Assembly (NCBI GenBank): GCA_015847255.1 | Contig: JADLZK010008766.1 | Location: forward strand, 801,403 to 865,402 | From: Hyparrhenia diplandra | Taxonomy: Eukaryota > Streptophyta > Magnoliopsida > Poales > Poaceae | Length of the DNA: 64,000 nucleotides | Direction of reading: 5' to 3' | Shown: positions 46,369 through 58,195 of the stretch, piece after piece | Layout: each line of letters begins with the position of its first letter | Numbering within the stretch: position 1 is the first letter of the stretch | Position numbers and translations under genes: made by a program | Notes under the pieces: generated by a model | Databases searched by the model: none | Seen by the model: the letters and a program-made list of their open reading frames with translations, nothing else | Told to the model about the DNA's origin: nothing

Positions 46369-46492
46369 AACACCCGTGAGGCGACTTTTGCCCTCGGAAG
46401 ATGTCACTCACCAAGGCCAAAAGGTACCTTGAGGATGTGATTGCCCACAAGCAGGCCATCCCATTCCGCGGTATTGTGGTGGTGTTGGGCGT
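46369..46492 (+). pseudogene. RPL17: RPL17 exon 4, truncated by LTR, R3
   Basis: From MSLTKAKRYLEDV through IAHKQAIPFR the frame is clean; RYCGGVGR follows in a shifted frame, then the LTR. The FALRK-M junction lacks one base (ctcggaag for ctcaggaag). It is the best exon 4 copy and identifies the family with little doubt. The in-frame TGATGA of the X LTR ends the reading frame. Confidence 0.92.
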
Positions 46493-47307
46493 TGATGAGG
46501 ACATCGCCACGCATTTGGACACGCCAACACTCCCGCTATTTAAAGCCAAGAGCAAACCGATGAATTCGAAAGTGGACATTCCTTTTTGCTAAAAGCGGTG
46601 ATGCCTTACACCGGACGCTTCATGCAATCGAAATGAATTCAAGAATTGGGTCGCCAAGGCCACATGCAACCTCACATTTGGGCCACTCCTTTTAATAGCG
46701 AGAGACAAGAAGAAGGCCTTTCAATGCGCAGCTCCAAATTCAAACCCAAACTCCAAAGTGGACACTAGTTAGCATGCGTTTTTCACATCTAGTGGATGTC
46801 CTAGCATTTCCCATTTTTAGTTCCTTTGTTCACGCATGGCGTAGTATTTTCTCTTCATCGCACTTACATAAGGCTCGAAGCCCCCAATACAACTTGGGTT
46901 TTGTTTAGTTCAAGTTTTCCAAAGAGAAACTTTGATTGATTCATTTGTAAACCGTGAAGATTATTCCGCTTACATTGATCCAAGGCCTTCGTTCTTGTTC
47001 TTCACACTGTGGCGATTAGTCCTTTTGTGATCCGAACTTGGACACCATTATCTTAGTTCGTCAATTCATATTTGCAATATTCAGATTGCTTGTTTACTGT
47101 TCTTGCTTGTGTTCTTCGATTCGCGTGCGAGGAAAAGCCTTCTTGGCAAGGTCAATCAAGTCGTGCTTGGTTGATAACCATTGGAGCAGTGGTGTAGCGG
47201 TTGCGGGGTCGAATTGTGTTGATTCGGGGCCGGATCGTCAACGTCGAGTTCTCCACCCAATCGAATTTATCCCGTACCTCACCGGAAGATCGGGCCATAT
47301 CTTATCA
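46493..47307 (+). repeat. X-type 5' LTR of chimera
   Basis: This 815 bp LTR matches 12338-13144. It begins tgatgaggacatcgcc inside RPL17 exon 4 and ends cttatca, followed by the primer site tggtaccaaagctcc (47310-47324). Confidence 0.82.
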
Positions 47308-47324
47308 ATTGGTACCAAAGCTCC

Positions 47325-48440
47325 AGGTTTACCGCGAGGTATTATCTCGTTTGCCCTTAGATTCATATTTGTTCATTACCTACAGTCCACAAAAGCCTGA
47401 AAATATTTCAATTTCCGTTGTCCTATCGCCCTTTTGTGCCATTGCAATATCTTTAATTTCAGTTTGCTTTATTGAATTGTCGTCCCTATTTGTGTTAGTG
47501 TTCGTTTGTCTAGATCTTGTTCATCGCCTTGATTTCTAGTATCCATCCTTGTTTCAAACAACAAAAAACAACAAGACATTGTAGTGCTTGCTGCAAAAAA
47601 AAAAAAAAAAATGAGTGAGAGAGTGAGATAGAATTTGATAAATGGGAGATCACAAGAAGGAAATAGAATTAAAAAGGAGTAACATTTATTTCTTTCTGAT
47701 TCCTTACGTAAGTTTCTAGTATAAAGAGAGAAAGCTCAATCACGCCACGTGAGAACAGATAAGAAATAGGAAGGTTTTCAGATTTCCCTATTTATAGAAA
47801 ATCAAGTCCAATTTTGTTTCTTCTTAGCACATACGGTTGGACTTTGATAGCAATTTTAAGCGGGACATCGTACTACTCTATCCTAGCACTCCAGTCCTAT
47901 ATCCAATTATATTGTATTTGAAGAGCATGTGTTGCGGCACTTTCTGCTATTAATAAAAAAAACAAAAAGGAGAAAAAAGGCAAAGAGGTGCAACATAGAA
48001 GAGCCGCACCAAAAAAAAGAGGAAAGAAAAAAAAAAATTCAAAAAAAATTCAGAAGTGCTTGCATCCTTTGAGTCATCTTCTTTGAGTTGTATTGTTACT
48101 TGCTTGAACTAGGTCCAGGACAAGTTTAGGCCGGCGACATAGACTAGCTTGGGACTACTTTTCAATCTTGCAATTTCTGAATTAAATTATTGCTATTCCT
48201 TGCTAGTATATTTTGCCTTCCCATAGCTCCACATATTACTTCAGTCAGCAAAGGTTCCTCTCGCAACTTTTACACCACACAAGCCCACCTGATTGTACCA
48301 CCTGTTTGGCTTTGGTAAGAATACTTGCAACACATTGTAAGACATTTACGACATCAGATTCCACTACCACCACCACTTTCGCCATCTCTATTAGTTGTTA
48401 GGGATAATACTTTTGTGTTGTCTTTTGTTGCCTTCTAATA
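47325..48440 (+). mobile_element. X leader region, non-coding
   Basis: This matches 13162-14146 and goes on past the point where Z inserted in that copy. A-rich tracts lie at 47595-47612 and 47950-48050. No gene is seen. Confidence 0.7.
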
Positions 48441-48459
48441 ATGATGTGTTCATATCCTT

Positions 48460-48830
48460 GAGCTTATGATGGTGTGGGTCTTGATGAGTACTTCGAAAGG
48501 GGAAATTGCTATAGATAACATATTTGCTACTCGCTTTTTTATGTGTCCAAGAAGGAAGGTAAAAAATGCAGCTAGTGTTTTACGACATTATGCTTTATCT
48601 TGGTGGGATTCTTTAAATCCTTCGGACAAACCTCAAACTTGGAATGATATGAAACTTCTTATCGCGTGAAACCCCACCTCCTATCTTGAATTCATATGAT
48701 GAGGTGAATAATTTAGAGGATCAGTCCATTATTGTATCTCTTGCTCCAACTAACCTTTTGCGTGATTTCAAAAAAAAAAGCAAGATGGCAAGGACATTGT
48801 GGAAGAAAACAAGGGGATCATAGACTCATG
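48460..48830 (+). pseudogene. X gag fragment
   Basis: The frame 48466-48669 contains IAIDNIFATRFFMCP, then VLRHYALSWWDSLNPSDKPQTWNDMKLL, the central gag domain of a Ty3/gypsy element different from Y gag. It is cut by a stop, possibly a CAG/CTG error, and by the switch to Y sequence near 48835. Confidence 0.65.
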
Positions 48831-48834
48831 TGAA

Positions 48835-49740
48835 AATTGTAACCCTTGTGTGATCTCACCACAAGCGAAACCCTAGTTAGGTTGCCAACCGCCACAATTT
48901 ACTTTGCACCGCAGCCCTCCTTACATCATCCGGGCGCGATACCTATTGCTCTTCTTGACGGGGAGATTCATCGTGTGTTCGGTGTTGGGGTTTTGGGGAG
49001 ATTCACCTTTGCCCTAAGCCACACCGATTAGGTGCTTTTCGAATTTTTGAACACCATATTTTGAGGTACCTTCGGTAAAACGGCCACAACTTTTGATTCG
49101 CTTGCCACAACAAAGTCCTATTGGGTTCGGGAAAAGTGCCAAAAAAATTCGGGAAGATAAAGAAAAAAAATTGTCAAGAGTTTTGCACGCTTTTCGAGGA
49201 GATCTTGTTGATTTTCTCAGCTGCATATCACCTCTCGTTTCTCGGTGATTCTTCTTGTGATTTTCATTTTTTGGTGATCCTTGTTCCAGGAAAAATATCA
49301 AAAAAATAATAGAAAAATAAAAAATTTTTGTGATATACCGGGGACGCCAAAAATCCGAGAAAAAAGACGAAATAGCGCCTTCTTTGTGTGCGCTTGTTCT
49401 ATCTTCTTTGTTTTCCATCGTTCAGTTGTTTCATCTTGTTGCGCTTACGCCTAGGCACGTCTTAGCCAAAGATTTGTGACTTGTACTTTGGATCCAGATT
49501 GAACACTTGCTAACCGATTTCGCTATTTGCTAATCCTTTGCCGTCATATTGTGTGCCTTCCTATAGCTCCACAAAATTTCTTCTCACAAGACAGTTCCTC
49601 TCGCAACCTTTACACCACAAGCCCCGCCGACTTATTGTACCACCTGTGTGTGGCTTTGGTAAGAATACTTGCAAGACGTGGTAAGACGTTTTGATATTGT
49701 ATTCCACTTATACCACCACTTTCACCACTTTCCGGTCGTG
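48835..49740 (+). mobile_element. Y leader region in chimera
   Basis: This matches 21367-22320 of element Y and includes the A-rich block 49140-49330. No gene is seen; open frames here are shared with Y and broken. Confidence 0.7.
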
Positions 49741-49744
49741 TTAG

Positions 49745-50940
49745 TTGTTAGGGATAATACTTTGTTGTTGTCTCTTGCTGTTTACTAACCATGTCGAGTG
49801 CCGGGTGAACCAAAGCTCTCCAACGGACTTCAATGAGTGTGTGTCCAAGGCCGAAGCCGACCACACTCATTGCCGATCAACGCACGCACATGACACGCGG
49901 CAATTCCGTGAGATGCAACGCAACTTTAACACTCTGATGACTCGGATTGAACATGTTGAGCAACGCCGTGGACCTGAGCGTCCACATCCTAATGAGGATG
50001 ACCTTGGTGATCTTGGACGATGATGTGAACTTGATGATGATGTCGATCTTGAAGATGACGCCGCTTTTGATCGTGATGTGGATCGTCTTCATCGTGAATC
50101 GCCGTGGTATGGGAGGTAATCGTAGAACCGAGGTAATAATAATGATCCTTTTAGTAAGGTTAAATTCTCCTTGCCTGAATTTGCTGGTAATGCTGATCCT
50201 GAGGTCTATTTAAATTGGGAAATTGCTGTTGATCAAAAGTTTTCATCTCATAGAGTTCCCGAGGAGCATAGAGAGGGCTTGCTACTAGCTTAATTTATTG
50301 AATTTGCTTTATTTTGGTGGCATGATCTTTGTAATCCTGGCGATGTTACGTATCTTTGCTCCTATACCTCACACTTGGAATGATTTAAAGCGGCGCATGA
50401 AATCTCGCTTTGTTCCTCCTTATTACCAACGTGATTTACTTTTGAAACCGCAAACTTTAAAACAAGGTGATAAGAGTGTCGAACAATACTATCAAACTTT
50501 GCTTATTGGTTTGGCACGTTGTGGTGTCCAAGAAAATAATATCCGGACTTGTTCTCGATTCTTTGGTGGTTTAAATCGTGAACTCCAAGATATTCTTGAT
50601 TATAAAGATTGGACTACATTTTTCGATTGTATCATCTTGCTCTTAAGGTAGAACGTGCAAAGATGGGGGCCGCCATCAACAACAATCTTTTCAGGTCCAA
50701 CGATGGGGAGATACTCTCATCGACAACGTTCCACATGAGACGCCAAAGTTCCCATTGCTACATTGATGCCTCCGCCTGCACCTTCTTAGGAGGTAAACAA
50801 ATCTATTGTTTTGCATAACCCACTTAGAAGAAAGGTGTCACTACGTGTGCTTCTACTAGCGCCCCCTCCTCGAGCTCCAAAATCACTTGCCACCGCTACC
50901 ATGGCATGGGCCATATTGCACGAGAATGCCCCAAACAAAC
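49745..50940 (+). pseudogene. Y-type gag in chimera
   Basis: The frame 49745-50023 begins the protein (SPTDFNECVSKAEADHTH, then QMQRNF-type helix). An Asp-rich stretch is followed by DPEVYLNWEIAVDQKF (about 50200), then TWNDLKRRMKSRFVPPYYQ, KQGDKSVEQYYQTLL and LNRELQDILDYKD (50380-50615). A zinc-knuckle region (CHRYHGMGH, about 50889) has a Cys-to-Tyr change. It is cleaner than the copy in Y. Confidence 0.78.
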
Positions 50941-51003
50941 GCGCTTTCATTGCTACCGAGGATGGATATGTAAGTACTAGTGATGTTGAAGATGATTTAG
51001 CTC

Positions 51004-51741
51004 TTGCTGCTAACATTCATGCAGATTCGGATGATGCTGAGCAAGGCGCGGCTATCGCCATTGACTCCGTCGCTGCCACCGCGGGCTATCCTAACCTACT
51101 TGTGCAAAGCGTGTCTTGAGTTCTCGTTTGGCACAAGAGGAAGACAAGAAGATCCAAGCGCAACAATTTGTTCCACATGTATCTTGTTGTGCGGGGGTTG
51201 TCGTGTTCTCACCATCATTGATAGCGGGAGTTGCAACAACTTGGTGAGTGAAGATTTGGTCGAGAAGCTTGGTTTACCCACACGTCAACACTCTTATCCA
51301 TACAAACTTCAATGGTTCAACAATAGTGGTAAGACTAAGGTAACCAAATCAGCACGCATTAGCTTTTTCACAGGCTCTTATCATGATACTGCTAATTTTG
51401 ATGTTGTACCTATGCAAGCTTGTTCTATTTTATTGGGTCGTCCATGGGAATTTGATAATGATACTTCACACCATGGTAGAACTAATACATACACTTTTAT
51501 GCATAAGGACAAGAAAATTACATTGCTGCCTTTGTCTCCTACGGATATTGTTAAACATGCTCAAGAGATTAAAAATAAACCTCCAATAGACGTTGCTACC
51601 AATAATGGGATTCGGTTAAATGGGGGTGCTTTTCTTGCAACAACTTCTGCTACTGCTGAGTTATGTGATAATCCTGATGCACCATGTTATACTATGTTCT
51701 CTCAACCTTTTATGTCTTGTGCATTGCCCTGCTGTCACTAA
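51004..51741 (+). CDS. Y-type retropepsin-like protease, long open frame
   Basis: This is the longest open frame in the window (245 residues). It has IIDSGSCNNLVSEDLVEKLGL (catalytic DSG at about 51218-51228), SYHDTANFDVVPMQACSILL, a GRPW motif and KITLLPLSPTDIVKHAQEI. It ends near CALPCCH, where one missing base breaks the link to TNILREF, the usual start of the reverse-transcriptase domain. No reverse transcriptase follows. The first 40 residues are probably in the wrong frame. Confidence 0.75.
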   Translation: MLLTFMQIRMMLSKARLSPLTPSLPPRAILTYLCKACLEFSFGTRGRQEDPSATICSTCILLCGGCRVLTIIDSGSCNNLVSEDLVEKLGLPTRQHSYPYKLQWFNNSGKTKVTKSARISFFTGSYHDTANFDVVPMQACSILLGRPWEFDNDTSHHGRTNTYTFMHKDKKITLLPLSPTDIVKHAQEIKNKPPIDVATNNGIRLNGGAFLATTSATAELCDNPDAPCYTMFSQPFMSCALPCCH

Positions 51742-51774
51742 CATTTTGCGGGAGTTCGTTCATGATGGGATGGA

Positions 51775-51863
51775 GTCGGGGGCGACTCCAATTCTAGAAG
51801 GAGGGGATGATGGGGACATCGCCAAGATGGAGTTGAGGGCGACTCCAATTCAAGAAGGGAGGA
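51775..51863 (+). promoter_or_regulatory. Duplicated polypurine tract, chimera
   Basis: The block gactccaattc, a purine tract, tgatgRggacatcgcc occurs twice in tandem (about 51784-51822 and from 51841). The second copy is the true PPT/LTR start. Confidence 0.7.
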
Positions 51864-52680
51864 TGATGAGGACATCGCCACGCTGGACACGCCTCTACGC
51901 CACGGTCTTCCCCAAGCTGCAATTCGTCTCAACTCCGTTTCCACGTCACCCTCGGATGCAGCGCATACGCGTCGTCATTGTTTCGGTCGTAACTCCCTCA
52001 TACGATATCGAAACGGGCGATCTTGGACTCTATGGAAAGGGGACGCACGACGCCGCCGTTTTGGATCTGGTCCCAGCTCCAGATGCCTCGTGGACCATTC
52101 TGTGTGACCACAGAAAGGTGCTGCGTCACCTGTTTTGGGCCAATTTGGTCATGTATCGTGTCGGGCCTTAAGCCCAAGTTGTGGACGCCCAACCCCTGGC
52201 GCCCTCAACCCTAGGTCGTGTCTTAGACTATAAACACAGCGCCGCCGCTGCTAGACACTCGGGTTTTTGTTTAGTTTGAGTTTTCCATCGAGAAACTTGA
52301 TTGATTCATTGTACTTTCGTGAAGATTATTCCGACATGACAGTAATCCGGGGCCCATGTTCTTGTTCTCCACACCTGCGTGGCGATTAGTCGCTTTTGTG
52401 AACCGAACTCGAACACCAATCAATTCTGTTCGTCATTCATATTTGCAATATTCAGATTTGCGTTCTTAATCGTTCTTGCTTGTGTTCTCGATTATTTGGC
52501 GGGGAAAGCCTTCTTGGCGAGGTCAATCAAGTCGTGCTTGGTTGATAACCATTGGAGCGTGGTGTAGTAGCGTTGCGTGGTCGAGTTTGTGATTGATTCA
52601 AGCCGGATTGATTCAACGCCGAAGTTCTCCACCAATCGATTTACCACGCACCTCACGGAAGATCGGGCCGGACCCTATCA
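51864..52680 (+). repeat. Y-type 3' LTR of chimera
   Basis: This 817 bp LTR begins tgatgagg and ends ccctatca, then R4 starts. It is more like the LTR piece at 1-564 than the Y LTRs at 20-25 kb, for example sharing ttaatcgttc and tatttggcgggg. Confidence 0.88.
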
Positions 52681-53645
52681 AGTAGCCACGTCATAGGCAC
52701 GCACGGCCCGGATCAGCGAAGTCCCACCATTTTGCAAAAAAACCCTCAAACTTATATGAAATCCGCACGCATTTGAGCCTCACGTAAAAAATTGCATAAA
52801 AGCCCTCGAGTTTTTGAAATCAAAGTTCGGTCTAGGTCGGCCTCCCCGCCCACTCGGACTGATTAGGTCTTAATGGGCCAAATTCGACCGACGCAATTTA
52901 CCCTTATCTACTCTTTTTTTTTTTTACGGATAATTTTGGTAAAAGTTTAAATTGCAATGTGAATCCTAGAAAAAATATTATAACAGAAAATCAATTTGTT
53001 TTGAAATCATCATAAACAAATCTATGTAGAGTTATTCCTATGTTTTGTATGGGTACATATGAAAAATCAAATAAATAACATAAAATAGAAAATCCTATTC
53101 ACAACTCCTTATGATAAAATATCATCACGTTGAACTTTTGACTACTTAATAAATACTTTTGTTATAGTTCCATTTCAATAACAAATGCAAAATACAATAT
53201 AGCGACGGTTACACCGATGCATAGCTAACCATCATACTCATCCAATCACGCTAACTCTCAATGGAATATAAATTAAAAATAACATTAACATTGAGAACCC
53301 AAAACCAATGTATAAATTAAATAATATACCTCCACAATGACAAAAATATACGACAAGTATATACAACAATATGCTATGAACCATGACACACATATATTGT
53401 GTGTTCTTTTGAGACGATTCGCCCAATTCGGCATTGTCCGGTAAAACTTGACGAACGCGTGAACTTACGTGGGCCTATAGTGACCGCGGCGGACGGCTCG
53501 CCCATAACGGCCGCTAGGGTATCCCCGTAGTTGCCATGCTTCATATACAGCCTCGCCCCTTCCACAACCGCTTCTTTTCCACCCGCCGGCGCCGTAGGAG
53601 CATCTCAACACAGCCTCGAGGCCGCCAATTTCGCCGGTTGCGACC

Positions 53646-53933
53646 ATGGTGAGATCTCCCTCATCCTTACCCATGCGCTTCTTGCATATTCCATGCGTTG
53701 CATCCATGGATTTGCACTCGCCCTTACCCAAATCCCGACGCAGACGGCCCTTGTTTCCGGGTTCCGGTGAAATACTCGAGGGAGCCGACCAACCCCACCA
53801 AGTGTAAGCTTCTTTGCCGAGGGTTTCCATGTCCATTTGTGCATCCAAGGGTTTGTCCGATTCGCGTGTGGTTCTCTTTTATTCGTTGTAGCCGCCAAGG
53901 CCATGGGCCGGGACCTCCCGTGTTCAGTTCAAG
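53646..53933 (+). pseudogene. RPL17: RPL17 fragment, exons 1-3, R4
   Basis: The ATG is at 53646-53648 with a gtgaga donor. Exon 2 (53767-53803) encodes VKYSREPTNPTK without error. Exon 3 (53892-53933) encodes KAMGRDL then RV, one base long (ctcccgtg). The upstream promoter (53465-53640) keeps TGGGCC at about 53470 but the telo-box reads agggta. Confidence 0.86.
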
Positions 53934-56408
53934 GTGAGAGATCCCTACCGCGCTCCCGATCGAGAGATCCTGTTTCAAGGGATATAATGATTTGTTTGTG
54001 TTAGGTTTGTGCCGCGTTCGGTTATAGCCTAGGTATAGTACATCTAGAATTTCCGCCATCGTTCAAGCAAAGTGTATGCCGCTCAACTCACCCGTATGAT
54101 GTCCCACTTTTTTTCAAGTATTATTGCTTTCCCTAATGCCATTTGCATTTTTCTTCTTTGTCTTAGTATGATATCGTGATTTTGGAAGTAATGTAATCGT
54201 GATTTCACCCGACAAATGTTGTATTTCCTAAGCCCCCGTAGGGAATTTCCATCTAGTTGAGTGTCTTCTTTTAATTATCTCTCAGAATCGCGGACATCTT
54301 ATTTGGTTAAGGCCTGTGTGCCAAAAGGATGTGCTTACATGTCCCGGCAAACCTTTAGAATGCCTCGCTTCTTTGTTATTGGGTGGACCAGGTTTTGCAA
54401 CTTGAATGCCCGGACTTGTTATTATTGGGTGCACGTGCATCACAACTTGACTCCTACTAGATTAGTAAATGATGCCATTTTTGTCTATTTGGTGAATTCT
54501 CTGGCCGCCGCCGTGCAAGTTGCTCTCAGGTTGCATGGCATGCATTTTCCTCGCTTCGTTGGATATATGCCGCCAAATGAACTGTCCGATGTTGAAGAAA
54601 ACGGTTATGTTTTGTGCTAAACGCAAATTACACTTAGTTGAAATTTTCTCATGGATAATTCCATTGAGTGCAGTTGTACGCTGCTCAATTGTTTTAGGTG
54701 ATTTTCTTGTTTGTAGCATTGGTCTCTAGTTGAATACCCTAAATAAAAAGGTGATGTTGTGCGATATATACGGGCAAAGATCCCCGTAAAAATTTAGGAA
54801 CACCATGATCATCGTTATTGGGTGAACCGTTGGTCATCATGTCCATGTGTTGACAACTCCATGTCAATTGGTTCAAGAAATGATGACACATTTGTTTTTT
54901 TCCCATATTTCTTAGCTATAGGGTGTGATCGCCAGCCTTATTTAGTTAAGGCACCGCTAAAGTGAATGTGCTTACATATCCTCGTAAACCTTTAGAATGC
55001 CGCTTATTCCAATTGGAATAGTAAGGGATGTCTACTTGTGTTTCTTTTAGTGAATCTCTCAGATTTGTGGCGCATCAAGGCACCAATGTTCTTACGTATA
55101 TTGTTATACCTTTAGAATGCCGGGTTTGTTGTTGTTGGGTGGACGTGTGTCACAACTTAACTCCAATTAGATTAGTAGATGTTGCCATTTTGTCCTCGTT
55201 TGTTTATTTAGTGAAATGCTCATTTTGCTGCGGTGCAAGCTGTTCCGTAGCTCAATGACATGCATTTTCCCACTTCGTGGGATATATAACGCCAAATGAA
55301 CTATTTGATTTTGAAGTAAATGGTTATGCTTGTGTGCTAAAGGAAAATTAGACTTTCTTTGTTGAAATTTTCTCATTGATAGTTCCATTAAGCACACTTG
55401 CACAAAGTGTTCTACTCTTTGTATGTAGCATTCATGTTTGTAGTGTTGGTTTACGTAGTTGAATACCCTAAATAAAAAAGCAGGATGTTGTGCTACATAC
55501 CGGGCAAAGATCCCCGTAAACTTTAGGAACACCATGATCATCGTGGAAATCGTGGTAGGGTAGCAAGTTGGGAAGCGGTATTCCTTCCTCGAATACCCAT
55601 GTGCCCATCGATGAGATGTTCCCATTCGAAGTTTAAGAGGCAATTTCTTTCCTTTAGGAGGCATTTTTTGGTGCGACATTCGCTTTGAGTTTGCCCAACC
55701 GCCACCCCATGTGAACCTCAAGGGAGAAAAAGAAACGAATCGTCTATGCGACCTACCCGATAAAGGAAGGAATTAACCACACAATAAAGGCAGGAATTAA
55801 CCACGCATGTTGGTTGTTGCGATAAAAATTAGGAAGGAAACCGTGACTCCTCGTTCGTGAAGTAGTTATCCACTATGAAGTAGTCTTTTATTTAAATGAG
55901 CCGCTTGTTCTCAGGAACTTCGTTGCTCGCGAAAAGCCGACGTACATGCTATTGTAGCTGCAACTATTTTATTTGTATAATTTATATTCAAAGAACCTTA
56001 CTACTTTTTTTGTGAAATACTATCTTGGAGAAAACCTATGAAGAGATTTGATACATGTTTGAAAAAACTATGCTCTTGATTTGGAGACAAGCCATCTTTG
56101 TTTGTCGAACCGGACTTTTGCATATCGAATCCTCGTTTGCTCCATCACACCAAGTCGTCCCAGGACAGTCCATTTAATTTTACAAGACCAATGGTGAAGT
56201 ATGCATACACAGGTCCTTGATAATATTATCTTAGATGAATTATGAAGAAGTCCATAAAATAGAGTTTAAAACCTCCGATATCCATGATTGATTGTATTAC
56301 TTTCACAAAACTTATTTAAATTAAATGTCACTTTAGTATCATTGTTTAATTTTATAGTATGGTTATCTTATCATGAGATTTATGTGTTTTTATATAAAAT
56401 TTAGTTAT

Positions 56409-56439
56409 CCCGTAGCAACGCAACGGGCGCTTAACTAGT
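56409..56439 (+). mobile_element. Helitron-type 3' terminus, R4
   Basis: The stem cccgt (56409-56413) and acggg (56423-56427) is followed by CTAG (56435-56438) and T. It is the second clean copy of the terminus seen at 4276-4306. Confidence 0.75.
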
Positions 56440-57902
56440 TCGTGCTTAGGAGGAGGGCGGGAGCGTAATCGAACGGCTTGGCTACTGGCTGTGAGGAGAA
56501 GGGGATGACATGGCACAATATATGCTAGAGAATTAGGTTTTGGCCATCATCTATTGAAAAAAGGGTTTGGTGGGTGTATAGAGGAGGAGGTGGCGGATAT
56601 GTGATTAATTGTTGCGGATTCTCCTTTTCTTTTGGCATCCTGCATCGAAAGTGGCGATCGGGTGATGTCAAAGGAATTGATGATGCATTTTCCTCTTCAT
56701 TGTCGAGGAGGGTAGGAGGACGACCGGATGACGTGGCTATGGCAAGAGGAGAAGCGGGATGACTTGGCACAAGGATATGCCAGAATTTCGGATATTGGGT
56801 TTTAGCTTTATAGCAGCTATAGATAAATGTCGAGGCTACACAATGGTTTAACCTCTTCTTCCCAAACGTATAATTGAATAAGTTGTTTGGAATCAAGAAT
56901 TGATGATTTTCTATATACGAAAGCTACAACAAAAAGAGGAGAGTAGCCACGCCATAGGCACGCACGGCCCGGATCAGCGAAGTCCCGACCATTTTGCGGA
57001 AAAAACCCTCAAACTTGTATGAAATCCGGCACGCATTTCGCAGCCTCTCATAGAAAAATTGCATAAAAAGCCCTCGTGAGTTTTTTGAAATCAAAGTTCG
57101 GTCTAGGTCGGCCTCCCCGCCCACTCTGGACCGACAGGGTCTTATTGGGCCAAATTCGACCGACGAATTTACCCTTATCTACTTTTTTTCTTTTTACGTA
57201 TAATTTTGGTAAAAGTTTAATTTGCAAAGTGAATCCTAGAAAAATATTATAACAAAAAATCAATTTGTTTTGAAATCATCATAAACAAATCTATGTAGAG
57301 TTATTCCTATGTTTTGTATGGGTACATATGAAAAATCAAATAAATAACATAAAATAGAAAATCCTATTCACAACTCCTTGTGATAAAATATCATCATGTT
57401 GAACTTTTGACTACTTAATAAATACTTTTGTTAAAGTTCCATGTCAATAACAAATGCAAAATACAATATAGCGACGGTTACACCGATGCATAGCTAACCA
57501 TCATACTCATCCACGCCACGCTAACTCTCAATGGAATATAAATTAAAAATAACATTAACAATGAGAACCCAAACCAATGTATAAATCAAATAATATACCT
57601 CCACAATGACAAAATATACGACAAGTATACAACAATATGCTACTTAACCATGACACACATATATTGTGTGTTCTTTTGAGACGATTCGCCCAATTCGCAT
57701 TGTGTCGGGTAAAACTTGACTAACGGAACTTACGCGGCCTATAGTGACCGCGCGGACGGCTCGGCCCATAACGGCCGCTAGGTATCCCCCGTAGTTGCCG
57801 TGCTTCATATACGCCTCTCGCTCCTTCCACAGCCCTTCTTTTTCCACCCGCCGTAGGAGCATCTCAACACGCCTCGAGGCCGCCATTTCGCCGGTTGCAG
57901 CC

Positions 57903-58195
57903 ATGGTGAGATCTCCCTCATCCTTACCCATGCGCTTCTTGCATATTCCATGCGCTGCATCCATGGATTTGCACTCGCCCTTACCCAAATCCCGACGTGC
58001 GGCGACGCCCTTGTTTTCGGGTTCCGTGTGAAATACTCGAGGGAGCCGACCAAACCCCACCAAGTGTAAGCTTCTTTGCCGAGGGTTTCCATGTCCATTT
58101 GTGCATCCGCAAGGGTTTGTCCGATTCGCGTGTGGTTCTCTTTTATTTGTTGTAGCCGCCAAGGCCATGGGCCGGACCTCCGTGTTCACTTCAAG
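57903..58195 (+). pseudogene. RPL17: RPL17 fragment, exons 1-3, R5
   Basis: The ATG is at 57903-57905 with a gtgaga donor. Exon 2 (58028-58065) encodes VKYSREPTK-type residues with one extra A that shifts NPT. Exon 3 (58156-58195) encodes KAMGRTS or KAMGRDL depending on a missing G. The promoter is upstream at about 57725-57900, where TGGGCC is degraded (cgcggcct). Confidence 0.84.

Larger units (their letters stand above)
29852..46492 (+). repeat. Array unit R3 (long type), split by Tat element
   Basis: The order is the same as in R2: AT-rich start, promoter, RPL17 exons 1-3, modules 1-3, Harbinger-like fragment and exon 4. A 12 kb retrotransposon (33035-45076) lies inside the third module. 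R2 shows the empty site at 7978-7982 (agagt). R3 lacks the extra fourth module present in R2. Confidence 0.88.
46493..52680 (+). mobile_element. Chimeric X/Y LTR retrotransposon (6.2 kb)
   Basis: The 5' LTR is X-type (46493-47307) and the 3' LTR is Y-type (51864-52680). The left internal part (to about 48800) matches X, including an X gag fragment. From about 48835 (gtgtgatctcac) it matches the Y internal region at about 21367 onward. The flanks (ggcgt and agtag) are not a duplication, so it did not arise as one simple insertion. Recombination between two elements or template switching is likely. It has no reverse transcriptase or integrase. Confidence 0.8.
52681..56941 (+). repeat. Array unit R4 (short type)
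   Basis: This 4261 bp unit has the same layout as R1: AT-rich start, promoter, RPL17 exons 1-3, two modules (about 54270-54930 and 54930-55520), tail and Helitron terminus (56409-56438). It is closest to R1 and R5. Confidence 0.9.

Noticed and set aside
56525..56896. 123-residue minus ORF after the Helitron terminus
   Set aside because: The equivalent frame is broken in other units, composition is biased, and no family is recognised.
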